From Gemmatimonadota bacterium (lineage in GTDB: Bacteria; Gemmatimonadota; Gemmatimonadetes; Longimicrobiales; RSA9): a stretch of 21,727 bases of DNA. A model generated the notes under the pieces. That model did not search any database. It saw only the letters and a program-made list of their open reading frames with translations, and was not told the origin of the DNA. Every line of letters starts with the position of its first letter. Position 1 is the first letter of the stretch. This document shows, piece by piece, positions 1 through 6,088 of this stretch. The position numbers and the translations under genes were made by a program. The DNA lies in contig JACQPS010000010.1 in NCBI GenBank assembly GCA_016207445.1, positions 1 to 21,727 on the forward strand. The letters are read 5' to 3'.

Positions 1-993
1 CGAGGGCATGCGCAGGTAACCTCGCACCGGCAGCCCGAGCGACTGTTCCAGCGCCGGCTGGAGGAAACGCGGCTCCCAGTCGGGGCGCAGGGAGACGAGC
101 GTGACACCGGCCGGCTGCTCGCTCACGAACACGTAGATGCTGCGCCGGTCGTCGTCCGGGATGGCATCACCGGTTTCCAGGGCGACGTCGTAGCGCACCA
201 GGCCGCCGTTGGCGTCGCGCGCGGCCTCCGCGGCAGCCGGCTCGAACCGCAAGAGCGCGCTCGCCACGCGGCCCGGTCCCGGCGTGGCCACGCGCGCGCG
301 GGCCCGTACCACTTCGCCTTCGCGCAGAACGATCACGAGCGAGTCCTCGGCCGCACCCGTCGCCAGCACGGTGGCGCGCACCTCGAGCGGCTCGCCCGCC
401 TGGGCCCAGGCCGGCGCCGCGACTTCCACGAGTGCGCGGTCCGCCACGGGGACGGCGACCGGACGGACCTCCAGCGTGAGCCCGAGCCGCGGCAACGCGC
501 GCGCCACCTCGACCGAGTCCTCGATCTCGCCGTCCGTCAGGGCCACGACGCGCAGCGCGCCCCCTTCCGCCGCCGCCTGCAACGCCGGCAGCAGCCGGCT
601 CGCCGCGGCGTCGGGGTGCACGGCCACAAGCGAATCCACTGCCAGGGCGCGGGGCGACTCGCCGAAGATGAACACCCGCCGTCCGGCCGCGAGCTCGCGC
701 GCCGCCGCCACCGCCGCCTGCCAGCGCGTCTGCGGGCGACCGGGGCCGGCCGGCAGGAGCATGCTGAGGGAGCCGTCCAGCAGCACGCGCGTGCCTCCGC
801 GCGCGCCCATGCCCGGCACCGGCACCGTCGGGTCGAACAGGACCAGGAGCAGCACCGCCACGGCCATGAAACGCAGGGCGGCGAGCAGGGCGCGCCCGCG
901 CCCGGGCATCTCGCGTGACCGGTACAGGTACACGACTGCCGCCAACGCGAGCGCCGCCGCCAGCCCGTACATGCCCCACCGAAGTAGAGTCAT
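1..993 (-). CDS. Membrane-anchored VWA-domain protein, C-terminus beyond window edge
   Basis: The frame is open from the ATG at 993 to the window edge (331 codons) and continues outside. An in-frame TAG lies four codons upstream of this ATG. The N-terminus has two hydrophobic segments, about residues 8-23 and 36-53, joined by a short basic loop. A von Willebrand A-like fold follows: LLDGSLSM (D73, S75, S77) fits the DxSxS MIDAS motif, and LTDGE (T153, D154) fits the later Thr/Asp MIDAS element. The last visible stretch (VTLVSLRPDWEPRFLQPALE) resembles the start of the glutamine-amidotransferase-like domain found in large membrane VWA proteins, but too little is present to be sure. Family knowledge suggests a BatA/BatB-like or DUF-type surface protein; the function is unknown. 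It lies just past the terminator that closes the dcw operon, so it is probably a separate transcription unit. No strong Shine-Dalgarno is visible. Confidence 0.75.
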   Translation of the reverse strand, partial: MTLLRWGMYGLAAALALAAVVYLYRSREMPGRGRALLAALRFMAVAVLLLVLFDPTVPVPGMGARGGTRVLLDGSLSMLLPAGPGRPQTRWQAAVAAARELAAGRRVFIFGESPRALAVDSLVAVHPDAAASRLLPALQAAAEGGALRVVALTDGEIEDSVEVARALPRLGLTLEVRPVAVPVADRALVEVAAPAWAQAGEPLEVRATVLATGAAEDSLVIVLREGEVVRARARVATPGPGRVASALLRFEPAAAEAARDANGGLVRYDVALETGDAIPDDDRRSIYVFVSEQPAGVTLVSLRPDWEPRFLQPALEQSLGLPVRGYLRMPS

Positions 994-1019
994 CGCTTCG
1001 CGCTACGTTGCAAACCAGC

Positions 1020-1039
1020 AAAAAGGCCCGCCGGCCTTT
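1020..1039 (-). terminator. Intrinsic terminator closing the dcw/M23 transcript
   Basis: Read on the minus strand, a perfect 7-bp stem (AAAGGCC / GGCCTTT) with a 4-nt loop GGCG runs straight into five T residues. This is a standard rho-independent terminator. It lies about 180 nt beyond the M23 stop codon and 27 nt before the next minus-strand gene. The plus-strand reading has only three T residues, so direction is assigned to the minus strand. Confidence 0.7.
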
Positions 1040-1056
1040 CGCCTGCGGGCTCCCTC

Positions 1057-1079
1057 ATCCTACGCCGAAGGCGTCGGAT
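1057..1079 (-). other. Short stable hairpin ahead of the terminator
   Basis: This is a 10-bp inverted repeat with one mismatch and a 3-nt loop (arms ATCCTACGCC and GGCGTCGGAT on the plus strand, loop GAA). It lies 18 nt before the terminator stem in the minus transcript, so the 3' end of the message carries two consecutive hairpins. It has no T-tract of its own. It may protect the 3' end or help pausing; that is inference. Confidence 0.5.
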
Positions 1080-1086
1080 AGTTCGT

Positions 1087-1211
1087 CGGATCGGGAACGG
1101 GATGGGGATCGGGATCGGGATCGGGTTGGTCCCCTTCCCGTTCCGGTTCCCCTTCCCCTTCCCGTTGCCGTTCCCGTTCCCCTTCCCGTTCCCGTTCCCC
1201 TTCCCGTTCCC
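1087..1211. repeat. Hexanucleotide simple-sequence tract (GGGAAS then GATCCC)
   Basis: On the minus strand, about 14 consecutive hexamers of consensus GGGAA[C/G] span 1211 to 1128 in perfect 6-nt register, with a few point variants (GGCAAC, CGGAAC). They are followed by a C-rich half built from GATCCC-like hexamers (1126 to about 1090). The tract starts eight bases past the M23 stop codon. The minus-strand RNA would therefore carry about a dozen G-runs followed by six C-runs, able to form G-quadruplexes or a G:C-rich foldback. Translated, it gives only artefactual dipeptide repeats, and no gene is supported here. The GATCCC unit recurs in front of ftsQ. Confidence 0.85.
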
Positions 1212-1218
1212 GGCGCAG

Positions 1219-2520
1219 CTAGATTCCCCCACCCACGGGAACGCGGCTACGCTGCCCCGCGGCAAGGCGCGGGCCGCTCGCCTGGCGCTCCAGCAGCCCC
1301 AGCCGTTGCTCCACCACCTCGGCGAATTCGTCGCGCAGCTCGGAGGGAATGGGCGGGGCGCCCGGCAGCGAGACGGTGCGCGCGTTCAGCGGCTGCTCGT
1401 TCCGACGCAGCTCGTAGTGCAGGTGCGGCCCGGTCGACAGCCCGGTCGAGCCCACGTAGCCGATCACCTCGTTCTGCGCCACCCGGCGCCCCAGGCGCAC
1501 GCCACGGGCAAAGCGGCCCAGGTGCGCGTAGCGGGTGGTGTAGCTGCCGGCGTGCCGCAGCACGATCAGGTTGCCGTAGCCGCCGCCCCAGCCGGCGGAT
1601 GCGACCGTGCCGTCCGCGGTCGCGCGTACCGGTGTCCCGTACGCCGCGCCGAAGTCGGTGCCCAGATGCGCGCGATAGATCCCCAGAATCGGATGATAGC
1701 GCCGCCAGGAGAACGACGAAACGATGCGCACGTAGTCCAGCGGAGAGCGCCGGAACGCCTTGCGCAACGAATTGCCCTTCAGGTCGTAGTAGCCGCCGCC
1801 GTCGCCCAGCGGGTTGAAGTACACGGCCGAGTATGCCCGCCCGCTGTTCTGGATCTCCGCGATCAGAATGCGACGCCGGCGCGCGCTGCCGTCCGGCCGC
1901 GCCTCCCGCTCGTACGCCAGCCGATACGCGTCTCCCGGCCGAATCTCGCGCGAAAAGTCCAGGGTGAAGCCGTAGATCTCGTCCGCCAGTTGCGACACCA
2001 GCTGGTAGCGCTCCTGCGGCGGCAGGTCCAGCTCGTCGTCGTACACCAGCGCCTCGAAGAGCGAGCCGCCTTCCGCGATCGTGCCGGAAACGTGGACCGT
2101 GTCCACCGTGACCGGCGTGATCTGCAGCTCGCTCGCCCAGCCGAGCGGGCCACGAGCAAGCCGAACCGTGCTGTCCGGGTTGAGGCGCACCTCGACCGAG
2201 CGCGGCGCGCCATCCGACGTCCAGCGACGCAGCGTGACCTCGACGCCCGCCACCAGCCGCTGCGGGTTGTGCTGCTCGCGCAACGCCAGCAGCAGGTTGG
2301 CCAGCTCGCCGCCGCCGATGCCCGCGCGCACGAGCAGGCCATGCAGCGTTTCACCACGCCGGAGCACGTGCGTCTCCACGGTCTCGAGCGGCCGCGCGTA
2401 GAACGCCTCCAGCAGCGGCGCGCCTCGCAATGGCGAGGGCCGCTGCGTCGGCTCCCGCATGGACACGATCACCATGGCGGTCACGCCCAGCACGATCAGC
2501 CACCAGATTCGAGTCGTCAT
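1219..2520 (-). CDS. M23-family (LytM) peptidoglycan endopeptidase, membrane-anchored
   Basis: This 433-residue protein has an N-terminal hydrophobic anchor (about residues 6-20). An OapA/LysM-like segment follows (about 48-100, VLRRGETLHGLLVRAGI), then an intermediate domain, then a complete M23 domain (about 270-385). All catalytic elements are present: HLGTD (H285, D289), YAHL (H333) and GPHLHYE (H366, H368). These bind zinc and cleave peptide cross-links in the periplasm, so it should be an active hydrolase, unlike the degenerate LytM activators EnvC and NlpD. The architecture resembles Csd3/MepM-type DD-endopeptidases. I chose the ATG at 2520 because it directly precedes the signal anchor and has GGAA 8-11 nt upstream. 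The open frame extends to 2730, but that part translates the heptamer repeat. Its place after ftsZ suggests a role in septal peptidoglycan remodelling, by context only. Confidence 0.88.
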   Translation of the reverse strand: MTTRIWWLIVLGVTAMVIVSMREPTQRPSPLRGAPLLEAFYARPLETVETHVLRRGETLHGLLVRAGIGGGELANLLLALREQHNPQRLVAGVEVTLRRWTSDGAPRSVEVRLNPDSTVRLARGPLGWASELQITPVTVDTVHVSGTIAEGGSLFEALVYDDELDLPPQERYQLVSQLADEIYGFTLDFSREIRPGDAYRLAYEREARPDGSARRRRILIAEIQNSGRAYSAVYFNPLGDGGGYYDLKGNSLRKAFRRSPLDYVRIVSSFSWRRYHPILGIYRAHLGTDFGAAYGTPVRATADGTVASAGWGGGYGNLIVLRHAGSYTTRYAHLGRFARGVRLGRRVAQNEVIGYVGSTGLSTGPHLHYELRRNEQPLNARTVSLPGAPPIPSELRDEFAEVVEQRLGLLERQASGPRLAAGQRSRVPVGGGI

Positions 2521-2559
2521 CGAATATTTCCGAATTCTGTGCTCGGAAAAATCTCGCGT

Positions 2560-2687
2560 CAGTTTACAGTTGACAGTCGACAGTTGACTGTTGACAGTCC
2601 TCAGGGGATCGGGTCCGACAGCCCCCGGACGAACGAGAATCACCGAGGCGACTGTCAACTGTAAACTGTCAACTGTCGACTGCTGAC
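2560..2687. repeat. Two inverted blocks of a CAGTTGA heptamer tandem repeat
   Basis: On the plus strand, 2560-2599 reads as about 5.7 copies of CAGTTGA with variants CAGTTTA, CAGTCGA and CTGTTGA. About 50 bp later, 2651-2687 reads as about five copies of the reverse complement TCAACTG (variants TAAACTG, TCGACTG). The right block begins at the ftsZ stop codon. Arms of about 33 nt can pair with roughly four mismatches, giving a large hairpin in the ftsZ-M23 transcript or a cruciform in DNA. Several units contain TTGACA, the sigma70 -35 consensus, but I see no suitable -10 at the right spacing. A short T5 run follows at 2549-2553 (minus strand GATTTTTCC), so weak termination or 3'-end stabilisation after ftsZ is possible. 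Confidence 0.85.
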
Positions 2688-3880
2688 TAATCCATCTGCC
2701 TGCGAATGAACGTCGGAATATCCAAATCACTCAGCTGGTAACGGGCGATGGGACGCTGCGGCGGGCGCGGGAACGGCATCGCCTCCGCTGCGGCGTACAG
2801 CGCGCGCGTCGGCGCGGCCGCGGCCGCCAGGGTCGCCGCAGCCGCGGCCGGTACGCCGAGCCCGGCGCGCGCACCGCCGAAGCGCGGACGCAGGACATTA
2901 TCCTGCACCGGCTCGTCCTGGTGCGCAAGGCCCGTAGCAATCACGGTGACACGCACTTCGCCTTCCATGACCGGGTCGTGCACCGCCCCGAAAATGATTT
3001 CGGCCTCCTCGCCCGCCGCCTCCTGGATGATCGACGCGATGGTAGTGACCTCGTCGATGGTAAGATCCATGCCACCCGTGATATTGATCAGCACCCCCGC
3101 CGCGCCCACGATCGAGACGTTGTCCAGCAGCGGGCTGGAGATCGCCTCCTGCGCCGCCTGGACGGCCCGGTTCTCACCCGCGCCAAACCCTGTTCCCATG
3201 AGGGCGGGGCCCCGGTTGGCCATGACCGTGCGCACGTCGGCAAAATCTACGTTGACCTCCCCCGTGACATGCACCAGGTCACTGATCCCGCGGGTGGCGT
3301 GCAGCAGCACCTCGTCCGCCTTTTTTAGCGCATCCCGGAAAGAAGTTCCCTTTCCTACCACGGACAGCAGCCGTTCGTTCGGTACCACGATCACGGTATC
3401 CGCCGTGCGCTTCAGCTCCGCCAGCCCCTGCTCCGCCTGGCGCATGCGCTTCTTCCCCTCGAACAGGAACGGCCTCGTCACGATGCCGATGGTGAGCGCA
3501 CCCAACTCGCGGGCGACCTCGGCAATGACGGGGGCGGCTCCGGTTCCGGTCCCGCCGCCCATGCCGGCAGTGATGAAGACCAGGTTGGAGCCATCGAGCG
3601 CGCGCCGCACCTCGTCCTGATTCTCCTCGATGGCCTGACGTCCGATTTCGGGACGCGCGCCCGCGCCCAAGCCGCGCGTCAGCTTCTTCCCGATCTGGAT
3701 CTTGATCTGCGCCTTCGAGGTCTTCAGCGCCTGCGAGTCGGTGTTGATGCTGATGAATTCGACGCCGTCCAGATCCTCGTCGATCATGCGGTTCACGGCG
3801 TTGCCGCCCCCGCCGCCGACGCCGACCACCTTCATCCGGGCGTTCTGCACCCCCGCATCCTCGAATTCGAAGATCATCAT
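2687..3880 (-). CDS. ftsZ: Cell division GTPase FtsZ
   Basis: This tubulin homologue polymerises into the cytoplasmic Z ring and recruits the divisome. The 397 residues show the glycine-rich nucleotide-binding segment GVGGGGGNAVNRMI, the tubulin signature GGGTGTG (108-114) and the T7 synergy loop NVDFAD (209-214) that completes the GTPase site of the adjacent subunit. An Ala/Pro-rich linker (about 335-380) is followed by the conserved C-terminal peptide DIPTFIRRQ, which binds FtsA and other partners. Length is normal for the family. Two adjacent ATG codons open the frame; the first (3880) has the better Shine-Dalgarno spacing. It lies 103 nt after ftsA, a wider gap than at the upstream junctions except murC/murB, so separate tuning of ftsZ expression is plausible. 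Confidence 0.98.
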   Translation of the reverse strand: MMIFEFEDAGVQNARMKVVGVGGGGGNAVNRMIDEDLDGVEFISINTDSQALKTSKAQIKIQIGKKLTRGLGAGARPEIGRQAIEENQDEVRRALDGSNLVFITAGMGGGTGTGAAPVIAEVARELGALTIGIVTRPFLFEGKKRMRQAEQGLAELKRTADTVIVVPNERLLSVVGKGTSFRDALKKADEVLLHATRGISDLVHVTGEVNVDFADVRTVMANRGPALMGTGFGAGENRAVQAAQEAISSPLLDNVSIVGAAGVLINITGGMDLTIDEVTTIASIIQEAAGEEAEIIFGAVHDPVMEGEVRVTVIATGLAHQDEPVQDNVLRPRFGGARAGLGVPAAAAATLAAAAAPTRALYAAAEAMPFPRPPQRPIARYQLSDLDIPTFIRRQMD

Positions 3881-3887
3881 GGCAGCA

Positions 3888-3896
3888 CCCTCCCTT
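3888..3896 (-). promoter_or_regulatory. Strong Shine-Dalgarno of ftsZ
   Basis: AAGGGAGGG on the minus strand, 7 nt before the first of two adjacent ATG codons, fixes the ftsZ start at 3880. It is one of the strongest ribosome-binding sites in the cluster, in line with the high FtsZ level cells need. Confidence 0.75.
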
Positions 3897-3960
3897 GGGT
3901 GACCCGGGCGGACCGCACGTCCGGCCCCGGATTGAAGGCGACCCTTGGACTCCGAACTGC

Positions 3961-3987
3961 GACATATTTTTCGCCGGCCATAGTCAA
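3961..3987 (-). promoter_or_regulatory. Weak candidate promoter for ftsZ overlapping the ftsA stop codon
   Basis: The minus strand reads TTGACT (overlapping the ftsA TGA), 15 nt, then TATGTC. It lies inside the only AT-rich patch of the ftsA-ftsZ spacer (GAAAAATATGTCG). The -35 match is good, but the -10 matches only the first three positions and the spacing is short, so this is tentative. Confidence 0.25.
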
Positions 3988-5261
3988 AAGAATTCCTTCA
4001 GCCACGCGACGACGCGGCCGACCGTTCCATGCGCGAAGCGGGCACCGCCGCCATTCGCCAGCGTGCGTTGTGCGGCGTAGAGCGCGAGCCCGGTGGCGGT
4101 CGCGAACTTCGGGCGCCGGACGGAGTCGACCAGCCCCCTGAGGCCATCGCCGGGCACGCCCACGCGCACGTGCTGCCCGAAGACCTGTTGTGCGATCTCC
4201 ACGATGCCCGGCAGCGAGGCGCCGCCCCCGGTCAGCACCACGCCGGCGCCCAGCTTGCTGCTCTCGCCGGCGCTCTCGATCTCGCGCGCAACCAGCCCCA
4301 GGATCTCGTCCAGCCGCTGCTCGATGATGTGCGCCACCAGCTCGCGCGCGACCGGCCGCCTCGCGCCCGGTCCGGGACCCGGAATGTCGATGAGGTCGCG
4401 CGGATCGACGAGTTGCGCGAATGCGGCGCCGTGCTTCTCCTTGACGCGCTCGGCTTCCGCAAAGGGAATGGACAGTCCCTTCACCAGGTCGTTGGTCACG
4501 ACGGCGCCGCCCCAGGGGAGGGTCGCCAGGTGGCGCGTCTTGCCGTCCCGAAAGATCGCCACCTCGGTCGTGCCGCCGCCCAGGTCCACGAGAGCGACGC
4601 CGATCTCGCGCTCGTCCTCGGTGAGCACGGCGTGCGCGGTCGCGAGCGGCTCGTGCACCAGCGCCTCGAGCACGTACCCCGCGCGGCTCGCCGCCTTGCG
4701 CAGGTTCTGCCCCGCGGTAGCCGAGGCGGTGATGATGAAGACCTCCGCTTCCAGGCGGGTGCCGGCCATGCCGGCCGGATCGCGGATGCCGACCTGGTGA
4801 TCGACGGCGTACTCCTGCGGCAGCACGTGCAACAGCTCGCGGTCCGCAGGCACCAGCACGGCGCGGGCGACCGCCTGCACACGCTCCACGTCCGCGGCTG
4901 CGATCTCCTCGCGCGCGACCGCGACCACGCCCGTGGATGTGCCCGACTGGATGTGCTCTCCCGCGATCCCGGCGAATACGCGCACCGGCTTCACGCCGGC
5001 CATGAGCTCGGCCTCTTTCAGCGCCTGGCGTACCGATTCGGTCGTCTCCTCGATGTCCGTCACCACCTCGCGCCGCATGCCGCCCGTGCGGGCCTGACCC
5101 ACGCCCAGCACCTTGAGCGTGGCAGGCCGACCCGGCTCCGCCGTTGCCACGCCAATGACGACGCACGTCTTGGTGGAGCCGATGTCAAGGCCGGCGACCA
5201 CGCCGCCCCGGAGGGGCGCCTGGCCCGAGCGGAATCGAGGAGTGGAAGAGCTCCGCGTCAT
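3984..5261 (-). CDS. ftsA: Cell division protein FtsA
   Basis: This actin-like ATPase tethers FtsZ to the inner membrane. The 425 residues contain the actin-fold nucleotide motifs: phosphate-1 GLDIGSTKTCVV (about 24-35), phosphate-2 LVDLGGGTTEVAIF and adenosine motif GVVLTGGGASLPGI. The protein ends in the amphipathic membrane-targeting helix VVAWLKEFF. The ATG at 5261 directly abuts the ftsQ TGA with no spacer and no obvious Shine-Dalgarno, so translation is probably coupled to ftsQ. About 20 residues before GLDIG (rich in Ser, Arg, Pro) are not typical of FtsA and are encoded by a GC-rich hairpin region. A GTG at about residue 21 is an alternative start. Confidence 0.96.
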   Translation of the reverse strand: MTRSSSTPRFRSGQAPLRGGVVAGLDIGSTKTCVVIGVATAEPGRPATLKVLGVGQARTGGMRREVVTDIEETTESVRQALKEAELMAGVKPVRVFAGIAGEHIQSGTSTGVVAVAREEIAAADVERVQAVARAVLVPADRELLHVLPQEYAVDHQVGIRDPAGMAGTRLEAEVFIITASATAGQNLRKAASRAGYVLEALVHEPLATAHAVLTEDEREIGVALVDLGGGTTEVAIFRDGKTRHLATLPWGGAVVTNDLVKGLSIPFAEAERVKEKHGAAFAQLVDPRDLIDIPGPGPGARRPVARELVAHIIEQRLDEILGLVAREIESAGESSKLGAGVVLTGGGASLPGIVEIAQQVFGQHVRVGVPGDGLRGLVDSVRRPKFATATGLALYAAQRTLANGGGARFAHGTVGRVVAWLKEFF

Positions 5262-5276
5262 TCAGGGTTCAGGGTT
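5261..5276. repeat. TTCAGGG heptamer, 2.3 copies, at the ftsQ/ftsA junction
   Basis: Two exact TTCAGGG units plus TT (plus strand) span the last codons of ftsQ (encoding NPEP), its stop codon and the first base of the ftsA ATG. It is very short, but it has the same 7-nt period as the larger tract after ftsZ and sits at a gene junction. Confidence 0.5.
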
Positions 5277-6053
5277 GTGGCCGGGGCCACGATCCGCCCC
5301 CGCCGGTTCGACGGCGGCGCCCGCCGCGAGCGATACGACCACCTGGTCATGGAAGCGCACGTCGATGCGGCGGACGGCTGCGCGTTCGTTCCGAGCGGAA
5401 AGGTCCGCCAGAGCCAGACGCAACTGTTGCAGGCCGAGCGCCTCCGGTTGCGGCGGCAGCAGCACCTCCGCGTGCGCGGGAGTGCGCAGGCGCAGGCGCA
5501 GACCGCCGCCCGCCAGGGGCTCCAGCTCGGACAGCTCTGCGGCCACGCCCGGCTCGAAGCTGCGAATCCGCTCGAGCGCAGCGATGAGCTCGCGGTGCCG
5601 GCGGCTGGTCAGGCGCCGATCCTCGCCGACGTCGCTCACGCCTGGCAGCAGCGGCAGGTCCAGATCGGACTCGATCGGATCGATCGGGAGAGCGCGCGCC
5701 TGCCCGTCCACGGGCTGCAGCTCGGGGGTGCGGATGAGCGCGACCGGCTGCACCTCCGTGATCTCGAGCACCAGCGTGCCCGGCAGCCGCCGCCGGATGC
5801 GCGCGTCCTGCACCAGCGGGTGCCGGCGCAGCGCCCGCAGCCACCGCTGCGGGTCGTCGAACGTGCTGGAGTGGCGGGTGATGCCGCTCACGCCTAGCGC
5901 ATCGTGCGGAGCCAGGTAGCGGGTCCCAACGACTTCGACGCGCGTGACGTGGAACGCGTCGAAGCCGCGCAGCAGCCGCGGCGCCTGATGCAGCGCGGCC
6001 ACTGCGACCATCACGAGTACGACCACACCCCACAGTCGAGGATCTTTCAGCAT
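5262..6053 (-). CDS. ftsQ: Cell division protein FtsQ/DivIB (POTRA domain)
   Basis: This 263-residue bitopic protein has a short cytoplasmic N-terminus, one membrane segment (about residues 8-23) and a periplasmic POTRA-like domain (about 34-105, FHVTRVEVVGTRYLAPHDAL through LVLEITEVQPVALI). A beta-rich FtsQ C-terminal region follows. In known systems FtsQ bridges FtsB/FtsL and the peptidoglycan synthase FtsWI during septation. I chose the ATG at 6053 because MLKDPRLWG leads directly into the membrane segment. Upstream codons would only translate the GGGATC repeat as Arg-Asp dipeptides and run back into murB. The Shine-Dalgarno seems to be supplied by the repeat itself (GGGA, 7 nt before ATG). 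Sequence conservation is low, as is normal for this family; position between murB and ftsA supports the call. Confidence 0.93.
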   Translation of the reverse strand: MLKDPRLWGVVVLVMVAVAALHQAPRLLRGFDAFHVTRVEVVGTRYLAPHDALGVSGITRHSSTFDDPQRWLRALRRHPLVQDARIRRRLPGTLVLEITEVQPVALIRTPELQPVDGQARALPIDPIESDLDLPLLPGVSDVGEDRRLTSRRHRELIAALERIRSFEPGVAAELSELEPLAGGGLRLRLRTPAHAEVLLPPQPEALGLQQLRLALADLSARNERAAVRRIDVRFHDQVVVSLAAGAAVEPAGADRGPGHNPEP

Positions 6054-6088
6054 GCTCCGATCCCGATCCCGATCCCGATCCCGAAGGT
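6054..6088 (-). repeat. GGGATC x4 tract with G-quadruplex motif in the ftsQ leader
   Basis: The whole 35-nt spacer between the murB stop and ftsQ start is four GGGATC hexamers plus short flanks. On the minus strand (the mRNA sense) four GGG runs are separated by exactly ATC, fitting the canonical G3-N3-G3-N3-G3-N3-G3 motif (runs at 6080-6082, 6074-6076, 6068-6070, 6062-6064). The last run also provides the most likely Shine-Dalgarno (GGGA). The immediately preceding GGAG is only 1 nt from the ATG, too close to serve. Folding would therefore compete with ribosome binding. Confidence 0.8.

Noticed and set aside
990..1265. Small ORFs over the hexamer tract giving Gly-Asn-Gly-Lys or Pro-Phe repeats
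   Set aside because: The peptides only translate the simple repeat in different frames; there is no Shine-Dalgarno or conserved domain.
2560..2600. Promoter from the TTGACA units in the heptamer repeat
   Set aside because: No acceptable -10 element at 16-18 nt from any TTGACA on either strand.
2560..2687. CRISPR-like array after ftsZ
   Set aside because: The repeats are contiguous 7-mers without spacers and the two blocks are inverted; no cas genes are present.
2521..2730. 70-residue N-terminal extension of the M23 peptidase
   Set aside because: It would overlap the ftsZ 3' end and translate the heptamer arrays. The ATG at 2520 sits right before the membrane anchor and has a GGAA upstream.
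4029..5897. Plus-strand open frame of about 620 codons opposite ftsA and ftsQ
   Set aside because: Antisense shadow of conserved genes; the composition is Arg/Ala/His-rich and no family motif is visible.
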